Shown here in pieces: positions 15,970 to 22,981 of a DNA stretch of 33,988 bases. The stretch spans positions 1 through 33,988 of the forward strand of contig JAFRLW010000001.1 of NCBI GenBank assembly GCA_017431035.1. The letters are read 5' to 3'. The DNA comes from Clostridia bacterium. GTDB taxonomy: Bacteria > Bacillota > Clostridia > Oscillospirales > Acutalibacteraceae. The position numbers and the translations under genes are program-made. Within the stretch, counting starts at the first letter, position 1. Each line of letters opens with the position of its first letter. Below the pieces are notes generated by a model. It was not told the DNA's origin. It saw nothing but the letters and a program-made list of their open reading frames with translations, and made no database searches.

Positions 15970-16875
15970 TTATAATTCTAACATATCTCCGATTTTTCTA
16001 TCCCAACCTTCAGGTTGTAAAACAGTATAACCGCCGTATGGGAAGAAGGTCATTTCGCCAAAATAGAACTTTCCTTTATCTTCATAAAGATCTACTCTTA
16101 CAAGTTTTATACCCTTTGCAAGTTCTTCCGCCATTTTGAACATATCATCAAGGCAAGGTGGTAAAACAAGATTATCGTGTTGAACCATTCCGGTCGGGTC
16201 GATAATTCCCTCCATAGGAGTTTTATCGGCATAAAACCAGGTTTCACGCTCGTCTTTATTCCTACCCGAAAAAACATAAAAGAACTTTACTTTTCCGTTA
16301 AAGCAGAATATACGATAGTCGCTTATGACGTTTCCGTCGTCGGTTTCGTGTAATTCTTCGGCAATAATACGGGGTTTAACCGTTTTATACGGATACTCCC
16401 TACCCATATTATAGGCGTTTATTTTTAGTCTTCCGTTATAAAACTTTCTGAGTTCTTGCTTATTGATTTTTGATTTGTCTTCAATGATGTGAACACTCGC
16501 TGAATCGTGAGAACATTTAAGAACAAACTTATCGGGTAAAGTGTCAAAATCAATATCATCAAAGTTATCCCAAGCACCGAGCAGTTTGAAAACTTTGTCT
16601 TCTCCGTACTTTTCGGCGATAAACTTTTTCATATAATATTTATCAACATATTTTGAATACTCGGGATGAACGTCATTTATTTTAAGCCAGTTGATTTTTT
16701 CAGTAAACGTTTTAGGATTTTTAAGGTCAAGTTTTTTTCCTGTTTTAATTTTATAAACAATTTTTAGGTAAGGAACGGTTGGGATAAATCCTAATTTATT
16801 GATTATTTTGAGTCTTGTTTCACGATTTTTGAACAGTTTTTTATAATCGATATAGTCTAAATGTAAATCCGCCAT
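15970..16875 (-). CDS. TupA-like ATP-grasp protein
   Basis: 301 residues of the TupA-like ATP-grasp family, named after a teichuronopeptide synthesis protein of alkaliphilic Bacillus that is thought to attach amino acids or peptide to polyglucuronate. The signature NPKTFTEKINWLKINDVHPE is at about 53-72, followed by DKFVLKCSHDSASVHII, IAEELH and SDYRIFCFNGKV, and the late metal-binding VRVDLYEDKGKFYFGEMTFF. AAGGAG precedes the ATG. It is 12 bases upstream of the other ATP-grasp gene, and 16 bases downstream of the epimerase gene, consistent with modification of a uronic acid. Confidence 0.87.
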   Translation of the reverse strand: MADLHLDYIDYKKLFKNRETRLKIINKLGFIPTVPYLKIVYKIKTGKKLDLKNPKTFTEKINWLKINDVHPEYSKYVDKYYMKKFIAEKYGEDKVFKLLGAWDNFDDIDFDTLPDKFVLKCSHDSASVHIIEDKSKINKQELRKFYNGRLKINAYNMGREYPYKTVKPRIIAEELHETDDGNVISDYRIFCFNGKVKFFYVFSGRNKDERETWFYADKTPMEGIIDPTGMVQHDNLVLPPCLDDMFKMAEELAKGIKLVRVDLYEDKGKFYFGEMTFFPYGGYTVLQPEGWDRKIGDMLEL

Positions 16876-16890
16876 TTTATTCTCCTTCGT

Positions 16891-17865
16891 TTATAAGTTT
16901 TCTTTATACCACTCGATAGCTTCGTTCAGTCCTGTGGCAAAATCATAATCGGGGTCATAGCCGAGTAGTTTTTTTGCTTTGCTGATATCGGCGTTTGAGT
17001 GTTTTATATCACCTTGTCGGTCGGGTCCGAAGTTTGGTTTTATATCTTTACCGAGCGCTTTTATGAGCGTATTATAAATATCAATAAGATACTCTCTTCC
17101 GCCGTATGCTATATTGAACGCCTCGCCCGACGCTTCGTCCGGCGCAAGACAGGCTTTCAGGTTAGCCTCGACAACGTTTTCAACGTAGGTGAAATCCCGA
17201 CTTTGCTTTCCGTCGCCGTTTATTGTAGGTTGTTCATCATTTAGCAGTTGTTTAATAAACTTAGGTATAACCGCCGCATAGGCGCCGTTTGGATCTTGTC
17301 TTCTGCCGAAAACGTTAAAATAGCGAAGTCCTATAGTCTTTAGTCCATAGTGTTTCGAATACTGTTTTGCCCATTCCTCGTCAGCACGTTTTGTAAGCGC
17401 ATACGGTGAAAGAAGATTTCCCTCTCTGCCCTCTATTTTAGGCAAATTAGGCTCATCACCGTAAACCGAAGAACTCGAAGCATAAACAAAAGTTTTAACT
17501 CCCGACTGTCTTGCCGCTTCCATCATATTAAGTGTGCCTTGAATATTGTTTGCGCAATAGAAAAGAGGCATTTCTATAGAGCGTGGAACACTTCCCCACG
17601 CCGCCTCGTTAAGTACGTAGGTAACATCCTTTGTGGCTTTAAGGCAGGTATCAAAGTCTTTTATATCCCCTTTTATGAACTCATATTTGGGGTTTGATAA
17701 AAACATATCTACATTTTCCTGTTTTCCGGTAGACAGGTCGTCAAGACAGCGCACCCTGTATCCCAAACCGAGCAGCGCTTCACAAATATTAGAACCGATA
17801 AATCCTGCACCGCCGGTCACGAGAAAAAGCGCATTTTCGGGAAACTTTAATTCTTTATAACTCAT
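16891..17865 (-). CDS. NAD-dependent UDP-GlcNAc/GlcNAcA 4-epimerase (WbpP/TviC-like)
   Basis: 324-residue extended short-chain dehydrogenase. GGAGFIG (18-24) binds NAD; Ser131-133 with Y155 and K159 in SPYALTK form the active site; RYFNVFGRRQDPNGAYAAVI is the usual substrate-binding stretch of WbpP/TviC-type 4-epimerases acting on N-acetylated UDP-sugars. It lies next to the UDP-HexNAc dehydrogenase, the pairing that makes UDP-GalNAcA in Vi antigen and Pseudomonas O6-type clusters. The exact order of oxidation and epimerisation cannot be read from sequence. Confidence 0.88.
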   Translation of the reverse strand: MSYKELKFPENALFLVTGGAGFIGSNICEALLGLGYRVRCLDDLSTGKQENVDMFLSNPKYEFIKGDIKDFDTCLKATKDVTYVLNEAAWGSVPRSIEMPLFYCANNIQGTLNMMEAARQSGVKTFVYASSSSVYGDEPNLPKIEGREGNLLSPYALTKRADEEWAKQYSKHYGLKTIGLRYFNVFGRRQDPNGAYAAVIPKFIKQLLNDEQPTINGDGKQSRDFTYVENVVEANLKACLAPDEASGEAFNIAYGGREYLIDIYNTLIKALGKDIKPNFGPDRQGDIKHSNADISKAKKLLGYDPDYDFATGLNEAIEWYKENL

Positions 17866-17868
17866 ATA

Positions 17869-19188
17869 TCACAATCTCCAATAACGATAGCCGAGATCTT
17901 TATAACCATTTTTATCAAGAACACCTTTAACATCAACAAGGACGTTTTTGGTGTTGTCTTTTTCCTTAAACATGGCGCCTATCTCTTTTGGAGAAAGTGT
18001 GGCAAAGCACTTATGCGCAACTGCAACAATAAGACAGTCAAGGTCTTTAAGTTCCTCTATTCCAACAAGGTCAACACCATAAAACCTTTTAGCATCCGCT
18101 TTATCTGCAACAGGGTCGCATACAAGCGGTTTTATGCCATACTCGGAAAGTTCTTTTATAATATCTGCAACCTTTGAGTTTCTTGTATCGGGACAATCTT
18201 CCTTAAACGTGATACCAAGAAGACCTACTTTTGCCGATTTTATTGATTTATCGGCAGATATAAGTTGCTTAACCGTTTGTTCGGCAACATATTTGCCCAT
18301 ATCGTCGTTTATGCGGCGTCCTGCAAGTATAATATGGCTATGATAACCAAACTGTTCGGCACGATAGGTCAGATAATAAGGGTCAATACCTATACAATGT
18401 CCGCCGACAAGACCCGGCTTAAAGGGTAGGAAGTTCCACTTTGTACCGGCAGCCTCTAAAACCTCAAGCGTATCTATTCCCATTTTGTTAAAGATAATGG
18501 AAAGTTCGTTCATAAAGGCTATATTTATATCCCTTTGACTGTTTTCGATAACCTTTGCCGCTTCGGCAACCTTTATTGATGATGCTTTATGTACGCCGGC
18601 GGCTACAACAATACTGTATACGTTGGCGATTTCTTCAAGAGAGTCATTATCCATACCGGAAACAATTTTTTTGATAGTTGTCAGTCTATGGACCTTATCA
18701 CCGGGGTTGATACGCTCGGGCGAGTAGCCTATTTTGAAATCAACACCGCATTTAAGACCCGACTCTTTTTCAAGTATAGGCAGGCAGGTTTCTTCGGTCA
18801 CACCGGGATAAACGGTAGACTCATACACAACAACAGCGCCCTTTGTGAGATTTCTGCCCACTATTTCGGATGAAGAAATAACGGGTGTCAAATCGGGCGT
18901 TGTATCATCATTAACTGGTGTTGGAACGGCAACAATTATAAACTTAGCCTCTTTGAGCTTTGTTTCATCGCTTGTCCATTCAACATTGCAATTTTTAATG
19001 GTTTCGTCCCCTACTTCAAGGGTGGGGTCAATGCCTTTTTTATAGGCTTCGATCTTTTCTTTATTTATATCAAAACCTATAACCTTTACGTGTTTTGAAA
19101 ACTCAACCGCAATAGGCATTCCGACATAGCCGAGACCTACAAGAGCGATTTTTTCTTTTCCGCTTTTAATTTGTTCATAAAGTGACAT
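17869..19188 (-). CDS. UDP-N-acetylhexosamine 6-dehydrogenase (WbpO/TviB-like)
   Basis: 439 residues of the nucleotide-sugar dehydrogenase family: NAD-binding ALVGLGYVGMPIAVEF, the middle helix EAAKVIENSQRDINIAFMNE, the catalytic Cys265 in GGHCIGIDPYYL and the C-terminal UDP-binding domain with GLLGITFKEDCPDTRNSK. EN at the helix and the length match the WbpO/TviB branch, which oxidises the C6 of UDP-GlcNAc or UDP-GalNAc, not the UDP-glucose branch. It gives the glycan a negatively charged HexNAcA residue. GAGGAG precedes the ATG. Spacing to the epimerase gene is only three bases. Confidence 0.9.
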   Translation of the reverse strand: MSLYEQIKSGKEKIALVGLGYVGMPIAVEFSKHVKVIGFDINKEKIEAYKKGIDPTLEVGDETIKNCNVEWTSDETKLKEAKFIIVAVPTPVNDDTTPDLTPVISSSEIVGRNLTKGAVVVYESTVYPGVTEETCLPILEKESGLKCGVDFKIGYSPERINPGDKVHRLTTIKKIVSGMDNDSLEEIANVYSIVVAAGVHKASSIKVAEAAKVIENSQRDINIAFMNELSIIFNKMGIDTLEVLEAAGTKWNFLPFKPGLVGGHCIGIDPYYLTYRAEQFGYHSHIILAGRRINDDMGKYVAEQTVKQLISADKSIKSAKVGLLGITFKEDCPDTRNSKVADIIKELSEYGIKPLVCDPVADKADAKRFYGVDLVGIEELKDLDCLIVAVAHKCFATLSPKEIGAMFKEKDNTKNVLVDVKGVLDKNGYKDLGYRYWRL

Positions 19189-19206
19189 ATATTATAACTC
19201 CTCAAA

Positions 19207-20295
19207 TCAGATGTTATTTATTTCTTCAAGGTATGCGCTGATGACTATATTTCTGTCAAACTCTTTTTCTACCTTTTTACGAGCCGCTTTGCCCATTTCT
19301 TTTTTCTTCTCATAATCAAGGTTTATAAACCTCTCAACAGCGGACAAAAGGCTTTTTGCATCCTTTCGTTTACACGAAAAACCGGAAACGCCATCATCAA
19401 AAGTCTCTCTGCAACCCGGAATATCGGTTGCAATAACGGGACGTCCCGTTGCGGCGGATTCAAGCAAAACGTTTGATAGTCCCTCGTGATAAGACGGAAG
19501 AACGACACAATGTGACTGCTTGTAGTAATTATGAACGGCACTTTTTTGTCCGTGAAAAATGATTGCGGGGTTTTGCTTTATTTTTTTAACCTCTTCTTCA
19601 TAGTCGTCATCAAGACCACCGACAACATCAAGAGAGATGTTTTGGTATTTACAGGTCAACTCGCTAAAGGCTTCAAACATTTCGTCAACGCCCTTATCTT
19701 TCATTATTCTTCCGACGTACAAAAACTTTACGGCTTTATCATCTTTCGGGTACTCTTCAAATGTATGGTCTTTAAGATTAACGCCGGAGCCGGGTATAAC
19801 CTTTGTTTTGCCGGTAAAAATCTTATTATCAACAAAGAACTTTTGATTAGACTCGTTTTGGAAAAAGACGCAGGACGCTTTTTTTACCCCTATTTTGTAA
19901 AGCGAAGAAGCAATAAAATAAATCAAGCCGCCACTTTGGAGTGAAGAGCCTAAACCCGTGACATTTGCAATGTACGGAGTTTTAGTCAAGCGACAAGCCA
20001 TTCCACCGTAAACGTTTGGCTTAATTGTATAAGATAAAACAAGTGCAGGCTTGTATTTTTTAATCATTGAAAGGTAATTAAAGAACAAGCCTATATCTGA
20101 AAACGGGTTTACTCCGTGTCTTTCTATTTTGGTTTCGATATAGTTGCCTCCGATTTTTTTAAGATCATCAAGATAACCTCCGTCATTAGGCACAGAGCAT
20201 ATTAAATTGTAATTATTTCCTAACACTCTAAGAAGTTCTTTCCTGAACCTGAAAAGACCGATATCGCTATTTGCCAAAACAAGAATGGTTCTCAT
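19207..20295 (-). CDS. GT4 family glycosyltransferase (PglA/CapM-like), first gene of glycan operon
   Basis: 362 residues. MRTILVLANSDIGLFRFRKE and the acceptor-side SYTIKPNVYGGMACRLTKTP, ANVTGLGSSL are characteristic of the PglA/CapM group, which adds a HexNAc as the second sugar on a lipid-diphosphate primer; the donor motif is LPSYHEGLSNVLLESAATG. As the first cistron it follows a consensus promoter and GGAGGTGG at 20306-20313. Since this group acts on a primer made by a phosphoglycosyltransferase, and none is in the window, the primer enzyme must be encoded elsewhere. Confidence 0.87.
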   Translation of the reverse strand: MRTILVLANSDIGLFRFRKELLRVLGNNYNLICSVPNDGGYLDDLKKIGGNYIETKIERHGVNPFSDIGLFFNYLSMIKKYKPALVLSYTIKPNVYGGMACRLTKTPYIANVTGLGSSLQSGGLIYFIASSLYKIGVKKASCVFFQNESNQKFFVDNKIFTGKTKVIPGSGVNLKDHTFEEYPKDDKAVKFLYVGRIMKDKGVDEMFEAFSELTCKYQNISLDVVGGLDDDYEEEVKKIKQNPAIIFHGQKSAVHNYYKQSHCVVLPSYHEGLSNVLLESAATGRPVIATDIPGCRETFDDGVSGFSCKRKDAKSLLSAVERFINLDYEKKKEMGKAARKKVEKEFDRNIVISAYLEEINNI

Positions 20296-20305
20296 TTTCT
20301 AATTA

Positions 20306-20376
20306 CCACCTCCGAATTAAAAAAATAGTATTATATAAGATAATAATATTATAAACATTATTTATAGTAATGTCAA
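20306..20376 (-). promoter_or_regulatory. Consensus sigma-A promoter and RBS of the glycan operon
   Basis: On the minus strand TTGACA (20371-20376) and TATAAT (20348-20353) are 17 bases apart, an exact consensus match. GGAGGTGG lies at 20306-20313, 10 bases before the ATG. The leader is about 45 bases and I see no attenuator in it. No further promoter this strong appears within the operon, whose gene gaps are all short. Confidence 0.85.
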
Positions 20377-20412
20377 ACAAAAAAATGTTAAGTTTATTTG
20401 TCTATAATGCAC

Positions 20413-20441
20413 AAAAAACGCCGCTACTAAACGACGTTTTT
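20413..20441 (-). terminator. Terminator of the ypeB-peptidase-dut operon
   Basis: On the minus strand AAAACGTCG and CGGCGTTTT pair around a TTTAGTAG loop (one G-U) and end in a run of six T. It stands between dut and the glycan operon promoter, so the two units are separately transcribed. Confidence 0.82.
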
Positions 20442-20454
20442 AGGTGTTTTTAGA

Positions 20455-20892
20455 TTATTTAGTTCCGGTTGAGCCGAAGCCTCCGGTTGAACGAGTGGTT
20501 TCATCAAGCGAGTCTACCTCGTAAAAATCGGCTTTAAGATAAGGGGCGATAACAAGTTGCGCTACCCTTTCACCGTCATCAATAATTTGGTCTATACCGG
20601 AGTGATTATGAATTGACACCATAATTTCACCACGGTAGTCACTATCAATAACGCCTACTTTGTTAGCCGGGGCAAGACCACGTTTAGTGGCTATGCCGCT
20701 TCTTGCATAAACAAGTCCTACGTATCCGTCCGGTATTTGAAGGGCTATACCGGTATGTATCATAACCGTTTCCCCCGCTTTAACGGTTATTTTGTTGCCC
20801 GGCAAAGAGTATAAGTCGGCTCCTGCCGAAAACTCGGTTCCATAGGTCGGAACAATGGCTTTGCTGTCAAGTTTAATGAAGTCTACACGCAC
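20455..20892 (-). CDS. dut: dUTP diphosphatase (trimeric dUTPase)
   Basis: 145 residues with all five dUTPase motifs in order: AGADLYS (23-29), YARSG (62-66), GVIDSDYRGEI (80-90), GERVAQLVI (107-115) and the flexible RSTGGFGSTG (134-143) that closes over the active site. It hydrolyses dUTP to dUMP, keeping uracil out of DNA and feeding thymidylate synthesis. The start is a GTG at 20892; GAGG lies 10 bases upstream inside the last codons of the peptidase gene, so translation is probably coupled. Confidence 0.95.
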   Translation of the reverse strand: MRVDFIKLDSKAIVPTYGTEFSAGADLYSLPGNKITVKAGETVMIHTGIALQIPDGYVGLVYARSGIATKRGLAPANKVGVIDSDYRGEIMVSIHNHSGIDQIIDDGERVAQLVIAPYLKADFYEVDSLDETTRSTGGFGSTGTK

Positions 20893-20897
20893 TGTAT

Positions 20898-21308
20898 TTA
20901 TACCTCAATTTCAAAATAATATTTTCTGTTTGACACGGGAAAATCATCGAGAACACCGTGTTCGGGGTCGTATATTTTTCCATAAAAATAAAGCGACCAA
21001 TGCCAACAACGAGGCGTTTCAAGACTTAAAACGCAAACGTTTGGCAAATCGGCTATATCTTTCGCTTCTTTTCTATCTTTTTTACAAGATATCCCATAAT
21101 GAGAAAGGGCAAAAATCATAGTTTTAAGGTCGATTTCCCTATCGGTTTTTACAAGGGAGATAACCTCTTCTACTTGGACGCCCGCAACCATAGCAACAAC
21201 CGCCTGCCCGCAGGACAAAGGATTTGGTTCAAAAATATGATATACTTCTTTTGTAACGCCCAAAACAATCACCGTATTTATACTACCAAATAGACTAAAA
21301 AAAGTCAA
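20898..21308 (-). CDS. Small C39-like cysteine peptidase (papain fold), start uncertain
   Basis: Up to 136 residues. A papain-like triad can be read: Cys33 in LSCGQAVVAMVAG, His103 in CWHWSLYFYG and Asp114 in YDPEHG, in the order and spacing of bacteriocin-processing C39 and related small peptidases. No signal peptide or ABC-transporter domain is seen, so it would be a free cytoplasmic (or mother-cell/forespore) protein. The longest frame begins at a TTG at 21308 that is also part of a TTGACT-17-TAGTAT promoter-like sequence; a GTG at about 21272 is an alternative. It lies between ypeB and dut. The catalytic role is inference from motifs; a role in germination is only a guess from position. 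Confidence 0.6.
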   Translation of the reverse strand: MTFFSLFGSINTVIVLGVTKEVYHIFEPNPLSCGQAVVAMVAGVQVEEVISLVKTDREIDLKTMIFALSHYGISCKKDRKEAKDIADLPNVCVLSLETPRCWHWSLYFYGKIYDPEHGVLDDFPVSNRKYYFEIEV

Positions 21309-21315
21309 GAAAGGC

Positions 21316-22635
21316 TTATTTTACAAGTGTGCCGTTTTCTCCGACAAGCAGTATAAATACGTCCTCAAACTCAAGAGTTTGAGTATTTATATATATTAAA
21401 AATTGGTTGTCTTCGCTTTCACACTCAAACTCATAGCACCTGACCTCTCCACCGCCCGAAGTAGGTATAAGTGCAATTTTTTCACTTTTAGGAGTAAGTT
21501 CTTCACTTATAACTTCTCTTGCCATATCTAACGTATATTTCGGAGAGTCGAAAGCCCTGATTGTATGATTGGTTAGATAACCGACCGTTTCTATACTCAT
21601 TATTTCCCCTGTGTCTTCCGCAACACCCACTTTTATAAGGTCGGTATAACAAACAGTTTGTCCGTCAAGGTATGCAAAATTAAAGGTGGTAAGACCGTCC
21701 CTGCTTTCAAAATATGTTACGGTCATATTTTGAAAACCGTTATCCTCTAAAAACTTTTCGGCTTTATTTTTCAAATCATCGGTTTTTATATTGCTGTTTC
21801 CTATATTTCTGCTTTTTATCATAAAAACGGGATATCCTCCGTCTTTACTGATACTGATAGTTACACTCTCGTTTGAAAACCTATAACACTCGATTTTTCC
21901 GTAGGTTGTTTCATCATAGGTTAAAAGATTGTTAGTACCCGAAATTTTTTGCGCAATTCTTCCGGCATTGTTTTTTTCTATCTCGGGTTTATTTGTAGTC
22001 ATTGTCGGCTTCTTCGTCAGTATATGGTCGGAATACGGACCGTCGTATATTAAAGTGGGATAGTCGGTCAGTTTTTCTTCTATCTCGGTTAGTGAAGAAG
22101 CAAGAGAAGCGGTGTCAACCTTTTTGCTTACAATGCTTTCTATTTCTTTTCCCCAATAATCAGGGTTGTTGTGTGTTATTTTTGCATCTTCTATTGCGTT
22201 TGAAACTATATCGGCAGTACGGGAAAGCATTTTAAGATTTTCTGTCTGTTCCTCATTTAACTCATTTCCCGAAATCAAATCTTTTGATAAAGACAGAGTA
22301 AAGTTCCCCACCTGCGACAAGAAAAGATTTACCGTTTTCAGTTCGTTATGGTCACCCGGCAGTTTTGATAAAGCCTCTTTCGCAATTTCGGCTTCGCAGT
22401 ATATTTTTGTTGCATAGGAACTAAATGTTTTCGGGGTTTTAATGAGTATTGTTTTCTTAAGGTCAGACGATATGTTGCTAAGGCTTTCGCTTAAATTATA
22501 CATAGCCTTTGTATAACTTGTTTCGATATTCTCCTTGTACTTTTCGGTTATTTTGACCTGTCTATAGTAAAAACCTACCGCAACAAGAAGTGCGGCTAAA
22601 AAATAAGACGCCACTCTGATATTTGCCCTTTTCAA
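21316..22635 (-). CDS. ypeB: Germination protein YpeB
   Basis: About 439 residues. An N-terminal helix (residues 5-22) anchors the protein; a helical region to about 190 contains repeated acidic stretches; the family hallmark YPTLIYDGPYSDH follows, then two PepSY-like repeats to the end (AEKFLEDNGFQN and AREVISEELTPK). YpeB is made in the forespore and stabilises the cortex-lytic enzyme SleB in the inner membrane region of the spore. I take the TTG at 22635 as start, 8 bases after AGGAAG; the GTG at 22644 overlaps that site. sleB normally stands directly before ypeB, but here the upstream neighbour is the divergent T-box/ileS unit. Confidence 0.87.
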   Translation of the reverse strand: MKRANIRVASYFLAALLVAVGFYYRQVKITEKYKENIETSYTKAMYNLSESLSNISSDLKKTILIKTPKTFSSYATKIYCEAEIAKEALSKLPGDHNELKTVNLFLSQVGNFTLSLSKDLISGNELNEEQTENLKMLSRTADIVSNAIEDAKITHNNPDYWGKEIESIVSKKVDTASLASSLTEIEEKLTDYPTLIYDGPYSDHILTKKPTMTTNKPEIEKNNAGRIAQKISGTNNLLTYDETTYGKIECYRFSNESVTISISKDGGYPVFMIKSRNIGNSNIKTDDLKNKAEKFLEDNGFQNMTVTYFESRDGLTTFNFAYLDGQTVCYTDLIKVGVAEDTGEIMSIETVGYLTNHTIRAFDSPKYTLDMAREVISEELTPKSEKIALIPTSGGGEVRCYEFECESEDNQFLIYINTQTLEFEDVFILLVGENGTLVK

Positions 22636-22738
22636 AAATACCACTTCCTTTTAGTTTATTTTTGACAAAGGACGATAGCTTTAGTCATTTATTTTATTAT
22701 TGATTTTTTTAAGTAGTTATGTTATAATAACTGAAAAT
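22636..22738. promoter_or_regulatory. Divergent ypeB-ileS intergenic region with ileS promoter
   Basis: Together with the leader it forms the only gene-free stretch above 300 bases (22636-22981). On the plus strand TTGATT (22700-22705) and TATAAT (22723-22728) are 17 bases apart, placing the ileS transcript start near 22735, just before the T-box. On the minus strand ypeB should have a sigma-G promoter, but I cannot identify one with confidence. The TTGACA at 22662-22667 has no matching -10. Confidence 0.72.
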
Positions 22739-22739
22739 T

Positions 22740-22967
22740 AAAAGCTGTGATAAAGAGAGTAGCCGTAAACAACTCATTTAAGCGAGCCGAAGACGGTGCA
22801 AGTTCGGTATGAGGATTACGAAGCGAAAATCACTTTTGAGCCGCAGCGTGAAAGAGTTATTTTATTAGCGCCAGCCGGTATTCCGCCGTTATCGGAAAGC
22901 GGATGATAGTCCGTCATAATAGGTGGTTTTTCTATTCCCTGTCCTATTATGGATGGGGATTTTTTTG
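22740..22967 (+). promoter_or_regulatory. T-box riboswitch (isoleucine), ileS leader
   Basis: Senses uncharged tRNA-Ile and permits ileS transcription. Stem I is recognised by the 5' TGATAAAGAGAGTAG (22748-22762), the AG-bulge AGCGAGCC (22781-22788) and the distal GACGGTGCAAGTTCGG. A base helix AAAAG (22740-22744) / CTTTT (22833-22837) brackets the specifier loop, where ATC (22829-22831, Ile) is followed by A. The antiterminator can form from CATAATAGG (22915-22923) and CCTATTATG (22943-22951), exposing TGGT (22924-22927), which fits the ACCA end of tRNA-Ile. It excludes the terminator hairpin at 22936-22967. Unlike the usual T-box sequence, TGGT is followed by TTTT and not by ACCGCG. Confidence 0.88.
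22936..22967 (+). terminator. Regulated terminator of the T-box leader
   Basis: TCCCTGTCC (22936-22944) pairs with GGATGGGGA (22951-22959) around TATTAT, followed by eight T. Its arms overlap the 3' arm of the antiterminator, so the two structures are mutually exclusive. Confidence 0.85.
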
Positions 22968-22981
22968 AAAGGAAGAATAAA

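Noticed and set aside
19531-19944. Plus-strand frame of 137 codons
   Set aside because: Antisense to the PglA/CapM-like gene; no ribosome binding site or family resemblance.
22662-22667. TTGACA as -35 element for ileS
   Set aside because: No -10-like hexamer at 16-18 bases; the TTGATT/TATAAT pair at 22700-22728 is better placed.
22949-22951. ATG as start of ileS
   Set aside because: It lies in the terminator hairpin of the T-box leader, has no ribosome binding site and adds residues not seen in the family; the ATG at 22982 follows GAAAGGAAG.
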